Assembly: GCA_963576725.1 (NCBI GenBank)
Contig: OY755244.1
Location: forward strand, 35,058,109 to 35,122,108
DNA length: 64,000 nt
Direction: 5' to 3'
Source of the DNA: Azorinus chamasolen
Lineage: Eukaryota > Mollusca > Bivalvia > Cardiida > Solecurtidae
Made by a program: the position numbers and the translations under genes. Of the stretch, positions 1 through 10,658 are shown in pieces; position 1 is the first letter of the stretch, and every line of letters begins with the position of its first letter. A model generated the notes under the pieces. That model made no database searches. It saw only the letters and a list, made by a program, of their open reading frames with translations, and was not told where the DNA came from.

Positions 1-61
1 TGGAGTGGGTACTTTCTTTTTCGGGCTCCATATACTTTAACCCATTATTCCATGAACAGTT

Positions 62-255
62 ATGTAATAAAGAATGCCATCATGCATATTGATTAGATTA
101 ATTGTTATAATAGCACATGGCTATTTGGCCAAGACAGAAGCTGTATAATCATAGCTGTATTCAAACATAAGCAACAGAGCAGACCCTGATCATACGGATC
201 CTATAGGAGCCGTCTGATCTGGGTCTATTCTGTTTGGAAAAACGTATATATGGAA
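62..255 (-). mobile_element. Partial family C MITE (reverse)
   Basis: Contains the family C shell (GATTAATTGTTATAATAGCA) and the core around CGGATCCTATAGGAGCCG. Confidence 0.7.
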
Positions 256-397
256 AAAGTTAAAATACTTTTAATCTGGTGGTATGTTGCATTCCCTTTA
301 GTGACGCATACACATTTATTGTAAATGATTGAAGAGAGAGAGATAACATCGTCCTTATACACACGCCATATTATCACACTTAGTATCTCAGCTCCAT

Positions 398-646
398 TTA
401 ACCCTTTCCCTCATATAAACGTGTTTTCACTCATTTGCAAACAGAGTAGACCCAGATCAGGCGGCTCCTAGAGAAGCCGTCTGATCAGGGTCAACACTGT
501 TTGCTAATAGAATTTGATAGATCTGTGTCTTTACTTTCTACAATGGCTTGTATGTTCCACATTCCTTATTTCATTATTACTATTTTGGCCATGAATATTC
601 AGTAGGTATTGAAATTTGGAATACATATAGAACAGGGAAAGGGTTA
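398..646 (+). mobile_element. Family B hairpin MITE, type copy
   Basis: Ends TTAACCCTTTCCCTCATA and CAGGGAAAGGGTTA. The core is GCAAACAGAGTAGACCCAG, ATCAGGCGGCTCC and a mirror arm. The right shell carries AATTTGATAGATCTGTGTC and TGAATATTCAGTAGGTATTG. Confidence 0.85.
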
Positions 647-723
647 TGTTTTAATAAAAAAAAAGATTACGGCAATAGTCTACGGACATCATTTAGTTCA
701 TATGATGATCTTGTTACAACACT

Positions 724-928
724 TAACCATGAGTGTTCATGCAAGAAATAAGGACATGAATATTAATCAGAGTAATTGTTATAATACCACATGGACACAG
801 AAATGTTTGGCCTTGGCAAAAAGTAGAATCAGATCTATAATATGTCGCAAGCAAACTGACCAGACTCTGATCTGACGGCTCCAACAGGAGTGGTCTGATC
901 CGGATCTATTCTGTTTTCAAAGGGTTAA
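724..928 (-). mobile_element. Family C MITE (reverse)
   Basis: Shell with ATGTTTGGCC..., diverged core and end CAAAGGGTTAA. Confidence 0.7.
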
Positions 929-1074
929 ATAGCAACAATTTAGTGCACCCATTTCTAATTGTATAATTTAATTTGAGGAAAAACATCAACATAGTAACAA
1001 ATCGCTCTCACCGAGCATGCGAACCCCCAGTCGGCGAACACGCCACTCCAACTCCTCGATGGTCCATTGCTACT

Positions 1075-1305
1075 TTAACACTTTACTCCATAAATAAACC
1101 TTTCTACGCCTTTGCAAACAGAGTAGACCCAGATCAGACGGCTCCTGGTCAGGGTCTGCTCTTTTTGCTTATGAAATAATATCGAGTTGAGTCCAGTTTC
1201 TGCCATTGTCAACATTTCCTGCGTCCATGTTCCATTATAAAGAATAACGTAAGTAATATTCATGACGTCATTTCTTGCATGAATATTCATGGAGTAAAGG
1301 ATTAA
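1075..1305 (+). mobile_element. Family C hairpin MITE, type copy
   Basis: Ends TTAACACTTTACTCCATA and GGAGTAAAGGATTAA. It shares the GCAAACAGAGTAGACCCAG core with family B but has a different right shell (TTCTGCCATTG, ATTCATGACGTCATTTC, TTGCATGAATATTC). The apex is partly deleted. Confidence 0.85.
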
Positions 1306-1515
1306 CCCATTCCCTGATTTTGACGACTGTAAAAGTCACTTTGTGAAACCATTGTGATAAATAGAGCATTTGCTCCTATAGGAGCAAATGCTCTATCACA
1401 ATGGTTTCAAACTACAAAATTCTAAAAAAAATTCCTTTTCTCTAGTTAATGCTCCTTTTCGGTAGATTTATTCAAAGACATTGTATCTAAAATAGCCTAT
1501 GAGGGAATGGGTTAA
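1302..1515. mobile_element. Family A hairpin MITE, type copy (TTAA target)
   Basis: Ends TTAACCCATTCCCT and AGGGAATGGGTTAA. The centre is a palindrome: CCATTGTGATAAATAGAGC, ATTTGCTCCTATAGGAGCAA and the mirror arm. Flanking shells carry AAAGTCACTTT and the ACCGAAAAGGAGCAT block. The TTAA ends and CCC start fit piggyBac-derived MITEs; there is no coding capacity. Confidence 0.85.
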
Positions 1516-1713
1516 AATAGTAATCTTACACATTGCAGACTTTCTCTACCTGAGTTTAGATTAATTTCAAAAGGCAACAAAATGTGTTTGTGAAACACTA
1601 TGCCCCCGACCTTTGACCCTGAAGGATGACATTGACCTTTGACCCACACTGTAAATTTTGCCGTCTGGTCCAGGGAGTTGAACGTGACACATCGTCTTTG
1701 TGTGGTGAACATT

Positions 1714-1791
1714 TCGAGGGCTTGGTGCAAAACAATTGTAACTCCTTCACAAAGTGAAGGAGTTACAATAGTTTTGCACCAAGCCCTCGAT
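1714..1791. repeat. Family J perfect hairpin (GAGGGCTTGGTGC)
   Basis: Arms TCGAGGGCTTGGTGCAAAAC and mirror around CTCCTTCACAAAGTGAAGGAG. A second copy is at 50932-50997; a half copy is at 51054-51080, fused to family A (51085-51224). Confidence 0.85.
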
Positions 1792-2227
1792 TTGTGCCAG
1801 GTTATTTTGAAATCCATTCACAGATAAAAAAAAAAAAAGTTAAAGAAGGGACACGAAATTTGGGACGGACGGAATGACGGACAATGCGGTTACTATATGA
1901 CCGCCGTTAGGGGGGGGGGGGCATAAAAATAGCACGCGCATCAATCGAACAACTACCAACCACGTGAAAGGTCAACAGAACAGGACAATAGCTACTAACA
2001 CGGAGAAAATATAAAGAAAAAGAAAAACAAAGCAATGTAAAATCACTTTTTTGTAAATCGTTCTGTTCTGTTCTATGTCCCACAAAAATAATAAAAAAGG
2101 GCAAACAGCGCAGACGAACACCACCCTATCGTCTGCGCAATTTATCGGCTGCTTCAATCGTTCAATATTTCATTTTCCCTTTATCTTTAAACAAACATTA
2201 TCACGACATATAAGTAGTTTGAATTCT

Positions 2228-2404
2228 GGGTCCATGCTTATAAAGCTTTTTAGTTGAGACTGAGTCCGTTCTCAAGCTTTTGATTGGTCAGATTTGAGTT
2301 CTCAAGCTTTTGGTTGGTCAGATTTGAGCCAGAGGCTCGAATCTGACCAATCAAAAACTTGAGAACGAACCCAGACTCAACCAAAAGTTTTATAAGCATG
2401 GACC
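2228..2404. repeat. Imperfect hairpin with TTGATTGGTCAGATTTGAG
   Basis: GGTCCATGCTTATAAAGCTTT pairs with AAAGTTTTATAAGCATGGACC (given in parts) and the inner arms with CTCAAGCTTTTGATTGGTCA. A related hairpin lies at 49757-49893. Confidence 0.75.
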
Positions 2405-2897
2405 CTGATTAGACACATTGCTAATCGGCATTTCATCTGGATCCAAACTATTTGCTTTTAAGTAATGATATATTCACCAATGGCAGCGAAGAGTTGCCGT
2501 CAATTCATTTGATAGCAAGACACAATCACTGCATTGCATTCAAATCATCAGCCTGTTATTAGTTCGTCTGTTTCGAAGAAAAGTCGAGCTATTGTGATCA
2601 CTGGGTCGTAGGCGGCATTGTCACTGGCGTCGTTGTCGCTGTCGTCGTCGGTGTGCAAAAACTTTAATGTAGCTCATAACTCGAAAAGTATAAATGGCAT
2701 CAACATGAAACTTCATAGGTTAGTATGTCTCATTGAGGAGAAGGCCCTACACAAGAACCATTACTCTTGATTTCAAAATTTTTGGAGTTATGGTCCTTTT
2801 TTCATTTTGTTTAAATTTAGCTGGACAAGCACCAAATCGGACGAGCGTCGGCGCCGCACGTGGCTCTTGTTTTCCCCAAAACAATAACCCATCTCAA

Positions 2898-3151
2898 TCA
2901 TTTACTCCATGTAGACTTCATTGTACACCTTTGCAAACAGAGTAGAACCAGATCAGACGGCTCCTATGGAAGCCATCTGATCTGGGTCAACTCTGTTTGC
3001 TTACGAGATGTTATGCAACGTATATGTAATTCTACAGTTTCTACCATGATATAAACTCCAATTATTCGTAGCGCCGTCATAAAAATTCAGCTAATTAATA
3101 TCCATGATGTCATTATTTCTTGCTTGAATATATTTGGAGTAAAGGTGTAAA
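2898..3151 (+). mobile_element. Family C MITE
   Basis: TTTACTCCATGTAGACTTC to TTTGGAGTAAAGGTGTAA, core with a nearly perfect hairpin. Confidence 0.75.
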
Positions 3152-3254
3152 GAATCATACTATATTAGTTACTACACCGCAGAGAATTTGTCCTGCAATC
3201 AAATGTACACATTGCATCTGTGTGACTGGCCGACAATTAAGAACTTAATATTGC

Positions 3255-3484
3255 TTAACCCTTTCCTTCATTTAAACGCATTTTCACGTATTTGCAAACA
3301 GAGTAGACCCAGATCCTATAGGAGCCGTCTGATCAGGGTCTGCTCTGTTTGCTTATGTAATTTCATAGATCTGATTTTACAGTTGCCACCGTATGGAAAA
3401 ATCCATGTTCAATGATCCATTTTTGTCCATGAATATTAATGAGGTGACAAAATTCTGAAAAATATCAAACAGGGAAAGGGTTAG
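3255..3484 (+). mobile_element. Family B hairpin MITE
   Basis: TTAACCCTTTCCTTCATT to AGGGAAAGGGTTA; the left arm is shortened so the apex CTATAG follows AGATC directly. Confidence 0.85.
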
Positions 3485-3754
3485 CTTACTGTGCGGATTA
3501 CCACCTTGGAATACTAATGCAATTAGGATATACCCAGATTTGGAGTCTCAAAGTTTGGCCTTCAAATCTGGGTCTGTACCGTCGGACTCGTGTTATATAG
3601 AATGAGCATGGTATTAGAAATCGAGACACAAATCTTCACTGCCATTGCAACGAGCACAGAGAGGGATAAACCGATCCGGGGGGGGGGGGGGGGGGGGCTC
3701 TGACCCTGGTTGAACCATTTGATGTACACTTCCTTACGGAATGTATATAACTAA

Positions 3755-3990
3755 AAGGAGTGAGTTGGGTTTTACGTCCGACCAACAGTATTTCAGTTAT
3801 ATGTATTTGCAGACGGTACTCGTTTGAGACAATTTATAATGCTGCCTCACTGAAATACCCCTGCCGCGGGCACATGGCAAGGGCACCCCACCCAGTCACA
3901 TTATCCTGACACCGGGCCGCCCAGTCCTAGAACTACCCTTTTAATGTCGAGCGTAGACAAGGGAGCTGCTAGTACCAACTTTTATAACCA
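3755..3990 (-). mobile_element. SINE copy lacking the tRNA head
   Basis: Reverse complement of the body and ACTC tail of the SINE at 9388-9705, with about 8-12 differences by eye. The 5' tRNA-like part is missing. Confidence 0.85.
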
Positions 3991-4013
3991 AAAGGAAATT
4001 CTATGGAACGTAT

Positions 4014-4258
4014 ACACTGCCTTGTCTACCAGGGGTCACGGGTTCGATCCCCCGCCGGACCAAGTCCTTCGGACGAGACTATAACCTGAGGTCCGATGTA
4101 TCAGTGCTTTACACTGGGCATCTAAAAGAACCAGAGAAACTCGGTCGATAATAAAAGTAGGGCATCGCGCCCGGGTTTCTCTATCATCTCCCCTCTCTCT
4201 GGGCGTCCAATTAGCCCTTAGAGAGCAGAAATGGACGTTAATCAACACAAACAAACAA
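4014..4258 (+). mobile_element. Second SINE family, 5'-truncated
   Basis: Starts within the tRNA-like head (box B GGGTTCGATCCCC at 4031-4043), has a unique body with ACCAGAGAAACTCGGTCG and a Pyr-rich block, and ends in an A-rich ACACAAACAAACAATC tail. Confidence 0.65.
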
Positions 4259-5169
4259 TCAAACTACGCAAGCATACGATTCAGCATAAGACTCAGTTCA
4301 GATCATCCATCATGTCCGGGTCTGCACGGTTGGTACTGCATCATGCTATGTAAAATATACAGCCAAACCCTTCTATACCGCAATTTTAGTAAAATTTAGA
4401 TTACTTATGTCAGGTGGCTACTTAATGCAGGCTGAAAGTCATACAGAAAGCTCCTTTGGGAGCTTTCTGTATGACTTTCATCCTGCATTAAGCTGCCACC
4501 TGCCTTAAAAACCGGCATTAGTAGCTTATTTGAATGTTCAGTTTAGAGGAGGTTTAGTTACTGTAGCAATGTTACTGAGAGCTAGATTCTTATCCATTTG
4601 AAGTAACGGCACATTTTGCCCGTGTTTACAATTGTAAAAAGAATCACGAGTTTCACGGGAAATGTGTGTTTGTACCAATCTCGTACCGTGGCAATCACTA
4701 AACACTACAGGTACATATGCAAGAAGGTTGAATTAATCACATTTAAAGTGTAATATCGTGCGTACGCATGAAGCGTTTGAAATAAATATTGCTATTAGAC
4801 GGACGTAGATAATGGTTTATTTTTTAAAACAACACCTATAGTTCGATTTTGACCCGTGAGCTGTGACCTTTAGGACGAGTCCGCCCGTGGAGGTAAAACG
4901 CGTCACAAACTATGTTTTTGTTCTGGAGTTACCTGTGGTTATACAGACCTATAATAAGCATTTATATACTGATACTGCACGATTAAAACGAGCTTCTTGT
5001 GACAATCATTGTTCACTTACCCATAAACTAGAATGGTTGCAACTTCTATAAATTGAAAAGTGCAGTCACGGCTCAGGGCTCGAAATCGAACAATAGTAGA
5101 GTCGATAATCAATAACAGGATTAGCAAGGTTGCTTTTGCACGATTTTTTGGAGGAGATATGTACATGTA

Positions 5170-5395
5170 CAGTAGATATAGTCTTAAGCGGTCATTTATT
5201 CATTAAACATTGGGGTCTTAAAAATCTAGTGGTTACTTAATACAGGGCAAAAGTAATGCAGAAAGCTCCTGTAGGAGCTTTCTGCATTACTTTTGACCTG
5301 TATTAACTATTAAGACATCACCTACCTTACAGACCCCCCAGAATTGGGACATCCTTTTGATGATCGCTTAAGACAGGTTTTCCTGTATTCAAATG
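5170..5395. mobile_element. Family E hairpin MITE
   Basis: CAGTAGATATAGTCTTAAGC to AAGACAGGTTTTCCTG, arms AATGCAGAAAGCTCCTGTAG and mirror. A partial relative lies at 4355-4520. Confidence 0.85.
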
Positions 5396-5744
5396 TTTTT
5401 TTCACACCCCTATAGCGGTTCATTCTATTTTTTTCGCGCGTTTAGAATAATCTATATTTATAACACTTAAACAGTGATAACATTTAACAGATAGACATCC
5501 TGGAGCAACATGTATGAGACTTCCATTTCTTTGCTTGGACAAACTTTGAAGATAGTGTATGTTTAAAAAACAATATGTGAGCAAGCAACATACAACGACA
5601 TGGAGTGAAAAGTACACGTGTAGTATACCAAAGGATCATGTCAGTCAGAAAAGACCGGGTAAGTTTTTTTTGTAATCTAGATAAGTTATTACATAATAGT
5701 AAGAGATATGTTTTAACTGTTTTGTCCTGTATTGTACGGTTACA

Positions 5745-5948
5745 CAGTAGACCCGACCTTAATCGGCCAGCAAAATGAGGTATAATTGTGGGTATTTAAG
5801 ACAGGTGGTGGCGTAATGCATGTCAAAAGTAATGCAAAAAGCTCCTATAGGGACTTTCTGCATTACTTTAGACCCGTATTAAACAACCACCTACTTTTTA
5901 TGACTTTTGTTCAATAAATGAATGGCCGGGTTTATTCAGGTTTTACTG
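5745..5948. mobile_element. Family E hairpin MITE
   Basis: CAGTAGACCCGACCTTAATC to TTCAGGTTTTACTG; arms with apex GCTCCTATAGGGAC. Confidence 0.8.
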
Positions 5949-6024
5949 TGTCACTATTGCAGCGCACAGATTTTAGAAATAAATGTAATGGGAAAATTAT
6001 CAAATATATGTCTACACAGTTCTG

Positions 6025-6422
6025 TTAACGCTTTTCCCTTATATAAACGTGTTTTCGCGCATTTGCAAACTGAGTAGACCCAGATCAGACGGCTCCTAGA
6101 GAAGTGTTCTGATCGGGGTGTGTTCTGTTTGCTGAATTAATTCTCGGGGAGAAAAAGTTACTGGTCTATACCGGGATTCGAACCCAGGACTCCTGGATAA
6201 TAGTCCGACACTCTAACCACGTCGCTAAAGGGTTAACCCAACAGCAAGGCTGTTGGAGATGCTTTATATAGGCCGATCACTACATTGCTAATAAAATTTG
6301 ATAGATCTATGTATTTGCTGTCTACAATGTTCCACCTTACATATTTCTGTATAACTATTTTGTTAATGACTATTCAGTAGGTATTGAAATTTGGAATAGA
6401 CATAGAACAGGGAAAGGGTTAA
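6025..6422 (+). mobile_element. Family B MITE interrupted by a tRNA-derived insert
   Basis: TTAACGCTTTTCCCTTATAT to CAGGGAAAGGGTTAA, split by 6134-6293. Confidence 0.8.
6134..6293 (-). mobile_element. tRNA-derived insert inside a family B MITE
   Basis: Minus strand carries TTAGCGACGTGGTTAGAG and GGGTTCGAATCCC, both pol III promoter boxes. It separates CTGTTTGCT from AATAAAATTTGATAG, which are contiguous in other family B copies. TTGCT is repeated at both sides and may be the target duplication. Confidence 0.65.
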
Positions 6423-6552
6423 GACTGTTGTTATATTTGCACAAAGTGTTCTGACCTTCGGTCTTCTACTTCTACTTCTACATAAATACTCCCAACGATC
6501 AATCGCTGATCATAACAGGGAGGTCTAGGGGTATTGTAGTTTATTATACTCC

Positions 6553-7027
6553 AGGTGCGGATCCAGGATTTCGGATTGGGGGGGGGGGGGGGGGGCGTAG
6601 ATTTTTATGTTTGATGACATAAACAGTGTGTTTGTAATACATGTTCAACATGTTGAAAAGAGCTTAATTGGGCAAGGGAAATAAAACACTCCTACTGAAT
6701 CATTGTTTTATTGGTTTTTAGTAGATACAGAAAAACCTCTCTATAACGACCACTAAATTACATCGATTATTTTGTGTTAAAGGCAGGTGGCTGCTTTAAG
6801 CAAGGTGAAAGTAAAACAGAACGCTCCTATGGGAGCGTTCTGTTTTACTTTCACCTTGCTTTAAGCAGCCACCTGCTCTAAATACCAACTAGTTAACACA
6901 GTTTAGTTGTCGTTATAGAGAGGTTTTACTGTATATAGATCTAAAATATTACTAAAAATAATTGTTTTGGCAATTTTAGGGGGGGGGGGGGGCGTACGCC
7001 GGCTCCGCCCCTTCTAAATCCGCGCCT
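6553..7027. mobile_element. Element with CAGGTGCGGATCCAGGATTT ends, hosting family F
   Basis: Inverted ends CAGGTGCGGATCCAGGATTT and AAATCCGCGCCTG. It contains two long G runs and CGCCGGCTCCGCCCC. A second copy without the insert lies at 7982-8275. Confidence 0.75.
6728..6931. mobile_element. Family F hairpin MITE nested in another element
   Basis: 204 bp, CAGAAAAACCTCTCTATAAC to TATAGAGAGGTTTTACTG, TA on both sides. Arms AAAGCAAGGTGAAAGTAAAA and CAGAACGCTCCTATGGGAGC. The empty site is visible at about 8175. Confidence 0.9.
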
Positions 7028-7415
7028 GTACTCGAATATCGTAAGTAAGTGTGCGTTTGATATGTTCTTTGTCAAGGATATTAGAAATGTATCCTGGCAC
7101 TGGGGCAACTGAAACTTTATATTTAAATGTTTGCTTTCTGCAGAATTATTCGCTCTTTAATGTTCAGACACTTTATATCTTCCTATACATTGGATACAGG
7201 GGAATAATCATTACCATAGATAATTGTGTAAGCTCTTATTTGTAAATAAAGAATCAGTAAAGAATGGTAGAGTTGGCGCCATCCCAAACAACCTTGCATA
7301 AATCTAAATGTGGTTGGACATTCGCTAAATATAAAACAGAATTCTAGCTTGCAAGGGGATCTACGACCTGTTGCGAGACAAAATCCAGATATTGGTTGAA
7401 ACTTTCATCTATATA

Positions 7416-7725
7416 CAGTTAAACTTCGATATCTCGAACTTCAAGGGACTATATAAATTAGTTCGAGATAACAGAAGTGCGAGCTATCCGATTTGTAATC
7501 TGGACAATTTCTCACATTCATAGCTTAATGCAGGTCTACAGTAATGATGCAGGAGCTTTCAGCATTACTGTAGACCTGCATTAAGCTGTGATATATGTTT
7601 CTAGATATGCGTAGTGATACATTTTAGAGTAATTCTGTATTGTAAGATTTTGGAAGGACCGAACTTTTAGTTCGAGTTATCCCGAAGTTCGTGTTATCCT
7701 AGTTCGAGATATCGAAGTTCAACTG
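7416..7725. mobile_element. Family G hairpin MITE
   Basis: CAGTTAAACTTCGATATCTC to GATATCGAAGTTCAACTG, TA flanked, with a central hairpin (TAATGCAGGTCTACAGTAAT). The ends resemble pogo/Tigger-type termini. Confidence 0.85.
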
Positions 7726-7981
7726 TACTAATGACACGGTCGTCCCTTTTGAGATTTTCATTGATATACCGGCATACACCAAGAAAATGTTCATCCAGTG
7801 ATGAATTAAGGGAACTGTTTTGAAAGGTAAGACCGACACAGTTATATAAAAGTTTTGATCTTTTATTGGGAGTTGTAATTATTAAAACTTTGTCCTGTTT
7901 GTGTTAAGAACCATACCATTAATTTTACACCAAGATTCAAGTAGATTTAAACATGTAAACTAGCTTCTACAATATGCTTGC

Positions 7982-8275
7982 AGATGCGGAACCAGGATTT
8001 CAGGTTGGGGGTGGGGCGTATGAATTTTTGAGGGGGTGGGGCGTATATTTTCATATTTGATAACATAACTAAATACTAATGTAGTGTGTTTGTAATACAT
8101 GTTGAAACAGGGCGTAATTGGGTGAGGGAAATAAAAAAACTCTGATTAAAATCATTGTTTTATTGATTTTTAGTAGATCTAGATCTAAAATATTACTTAA
8201 AAAAGTCTGTTTGGGCAAATGTATGGGGGGGGGGGGGGCGTGCGCCGGCTCCGCCCCCTCTAAATCCGCGCCTGG
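7982..8275. mobile_element. Uninterrupted sister copy of the 6553-7027 element
   Basis: CAGATGCGGAACCAGGATTT to AAATCCGCGCCTG; it gives the pre-insertion state of the family F site. Confidence 0.75.
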
Positions 8276-8279
8276 CTTA

Positions 8280-8982
8280 GATCAGTGAATACATATCATA
8301 TACAGTCGTATCACCAGTATACGTGTTCGTGCTGTTAAGTACATTGGGTATGGAGAATGGAAAAAATTCAATCAATATCAATAATAACAAAGGACCTAGA
8401 ATTGACCCTTGATGCCACTACAAGTAACAGTTCGTTCAGAAGACATAACATCATTTAAATTTACTCTTAGCTTTGTGCCACTAAGATACGATTGGACTCT
8501 TTCAGTAATATTGAATGAACATTATACAAGTCTGATTTGAAGTGATTTCTTTAAAAGTATATCATGATCAACTATATCAAACTTGTTTTTAAGTCGACCG
8601 AGAGAAAACCAACAAGGTATGCCTTTCCGTGGTTTATGGCTTTTACTCATTTACCACTTATGTAAAACAGTGCACAGTGCAGTTTTTCCCAAAGTCACTT
8701 TGAGTCGGTACGTTTAGAATGTGATGATTAAGTTAGTTTAGAAAAGCCACAATGGGCATGTGTCTCTAGGAATTTTGGCAGTGTGGGAATGACAGAAGTA
8801 GGTCTATTTTCATCTTTTGAGACAGTCTAAAGAATTTACCGTCGCAGATTTGCATGCATTTGGACGTACTTGGCCAAACCCATCTATCCCTCTGGGAGTA
8901 CCACTGTCAGCAAAACCTCTGACAGTAGCTATAGTTGTGCATTACAAATGTATCTCGTTGATAATGTAATTCCAGTTAAATA
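8280..8982. other. No feature seen
   Basis: AT-rich, no open frame, hairpin or family member recognised. Confidence 0.5.
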
Positions 8983-9205
8983 TTAACCCATTCCCTCATG
9001 GGCTATTTTTAGATCCAACCAATTTGAATAAATATACCGAAAAGGGGTATTAAGTAGTGAAACTATTAGAATTTTGTAGTTTGAAACCAATGTGGTAAAT
9101 AGAGCATTTGCTCCTATAGGAGCAAATGCTCTATTTATCACGATGGTTTCAACTGGTGATTTTTACAGTGGCGTAAAAAGGCGTATTTATGGAGGAAAGG
9201 GTTAA
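8983..9205. mobile_element. Family A hairpin MITE
   Basis: Full copy with TTAACCCATTCCCTCATG at the left end and the CTCCTATAGGAG apex at 9111-9122. Confidence 0.85.
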
Positions 9206-9387
9206 ATAATAGAATATCTTTATTGAAAGTTTGCCATTGTCATAAGTCTGAATATACGGACACATAATTCATGAGATCACGGGAAGGTGTGATGGAAGTG
9301 GTGTTACTTCCCAGGCTGTGTTATGACAATGGCAACACATCATATATAGCATGTTCGAACGACATGTTTGTACTCGACACCTATTAC

Positions 9388-9705
9388 CGGTCGCGTGGCT
9401 CAGTGGTAGAGCACCCGCCTGCGGTACGGAAGGTCGTGGGTTCAATTCCCGGCCTCGACAGACCAAAAGTCGTTAAAAGTTGGTACTAGTAGCTCCCTTG
9501 TCAGCGCTCGACATTAAAATGTGTAGTTCTAGGACTGGTCGGCCCGGTGTCAGGATAATGTGACTGGGTGGGATGTCCTTGCCATGTATCTGCGGCAGGG
9601 GTATTCCAGTGAGGCAGCACTATAACTTGTCTCATGCGAGTGCCGTCTGCAAATAACTGAACTACTGTTGGTCGGACTTTACACCCAACTCACTCACTCA
9701 CTCGA
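9388..9705 (+). mobile_element. Complete tRNA-derived SINE
   Basis: A tRNA-like head with box A TGGCTCAGTGG and box B GGTTCAATTCC is followed by a conserved body (AAGTTGGTACTAGTAGCTCC, CGGCCCGGTGTCAGGATAAT, GGGGTATTCCAGTGAGGCAG) and an (ACTC)n tail. Partial copies occur at 3755-3990 (minus), 10804-10912 (plus) and 63832-63890 (minus), so it is a dispersed family. Confidence 0.88.
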
Positions 9706-9970
9706 TACCTATTGCACACATAACAGTTGGTTTCGAAATAAAAACAACAGCCGAGTAGCTATAACAAGTACAATATTTATTTGTGTAATTATTTACAAAT
9801 TAACAAATATGTTTGTTTCAATGGACGCGAGACCAAGTTCTATTAACAATAATGTCCTACTTTAGACATATTCAGAGTTGCTCTTCAAGAGTCTCTATCA
9901 CTCTTTGAGCAATATTTAACAATCCTCCCTAACTTGTTTTCTCTGAGTTTAGTCCTATTTGAAGTATGCT

Positions 9971-10184
9971 TTAATTACCTCATAGGCTATTTTTAGATAC
10001 AACCTCTTTGAATAAATCTACCGAAAAGGAGCATTAAATAGAGAAAAGAAAAAAAAAAGATTTTTGCAGTTTGAAACCATTGTGATAAATAGAGCATTTG
10101 CTCATATAGGAGCAAATGCTCTTTTTATCACAATGGTTTCATAAAGTGACTTTTTACAAAGTCGTCAATGAGGGAATGGGTTAA
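9971..10184. mobile_element. Family A hairpin MITE
   Basis: Left end is mutated (TTAATTACCTCATAGG); right end GAGGGAATGGGTTAA. The apex is CTCATATAGGAG. Located 3' of the FAS1 gene. Confidence 0.85.
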
Positions 10185-10193
10185 GATACAGTA

Positions 10194-10371
10194 GAACCCC
10201 TCTAAAGCAACCACTCAATGAGCGAGCATGGCTGACTATATAAGCAGGTGGTTGCGTAATGCAGGACGAAAGTAATGCAGAAAGCTCCTTTCTGCATTAC
10301 TTTCGTCCTGCATTAAGCGCTGCACCTCGGAATCATACCTGTTTTGGTCGCATTAGAGGGGTTTTACTGTT
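10194..10371. mobile_element. Family H hairpin MITE
   Basis: CAGTAGAACCCCTCTAAAGC to AGAGGGGTTTTACTG; perfect arms GCAGGACGAAAGTAATGCAG around a shortened apex. Another copy is at 20898-21108. Confidence 0.85.
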
Positions 10372-10498
10372 TAAGCATATCTTCAAGCATATTTTTAGAG
10401 TTGTTCTTGCAGAGTCAGGTTCACTCTTAGTGCGATATTTAACAATATTACTACAGTAATTTGTTTCCTCTGATTCTAGTCCTATCACATGTATGTGT

Positions 10499-10504
10499 TT
10501 TATT
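10499..10504 (-). promoter_or_regulatory. Polyadenylation signal of the FAS1 gene
   Basis: AATAAA on the minus strand, 53 nt downstream of the stop codon and inside AT-rich sequence. Its position fits a short 3' UTR. Confidence 0.6.
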
Positions 10505-10557
10505 AAAATACAAACATTAATTATTACGTCTGTTTTACACTTTCTGGCGGGGATGTT

Positions 10558-10658
10558 TTAAGATGGCGGTAAAAGGACATTGTCTATCTCGTGGATAACT
10601 CCGTTGGTTGCAGGAATGTTCGCTGTTAGTACTGTCGCACTGTTGACCATAACACCAG
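10558..10658 (-). CDS. FAS1 gene exon 6 (C-terminus and stop)
   Basis: Acceptor GATTACAG|CT, then VMVNSATVLTANIPATNG and VIHEIDNVLLPPS, then TAA at 10560-10558. The reading frame closes exactly at the end of the second FAS1 domain, so there is no C-terminal extension. Length is 101 nt. Confidence 0.93.
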
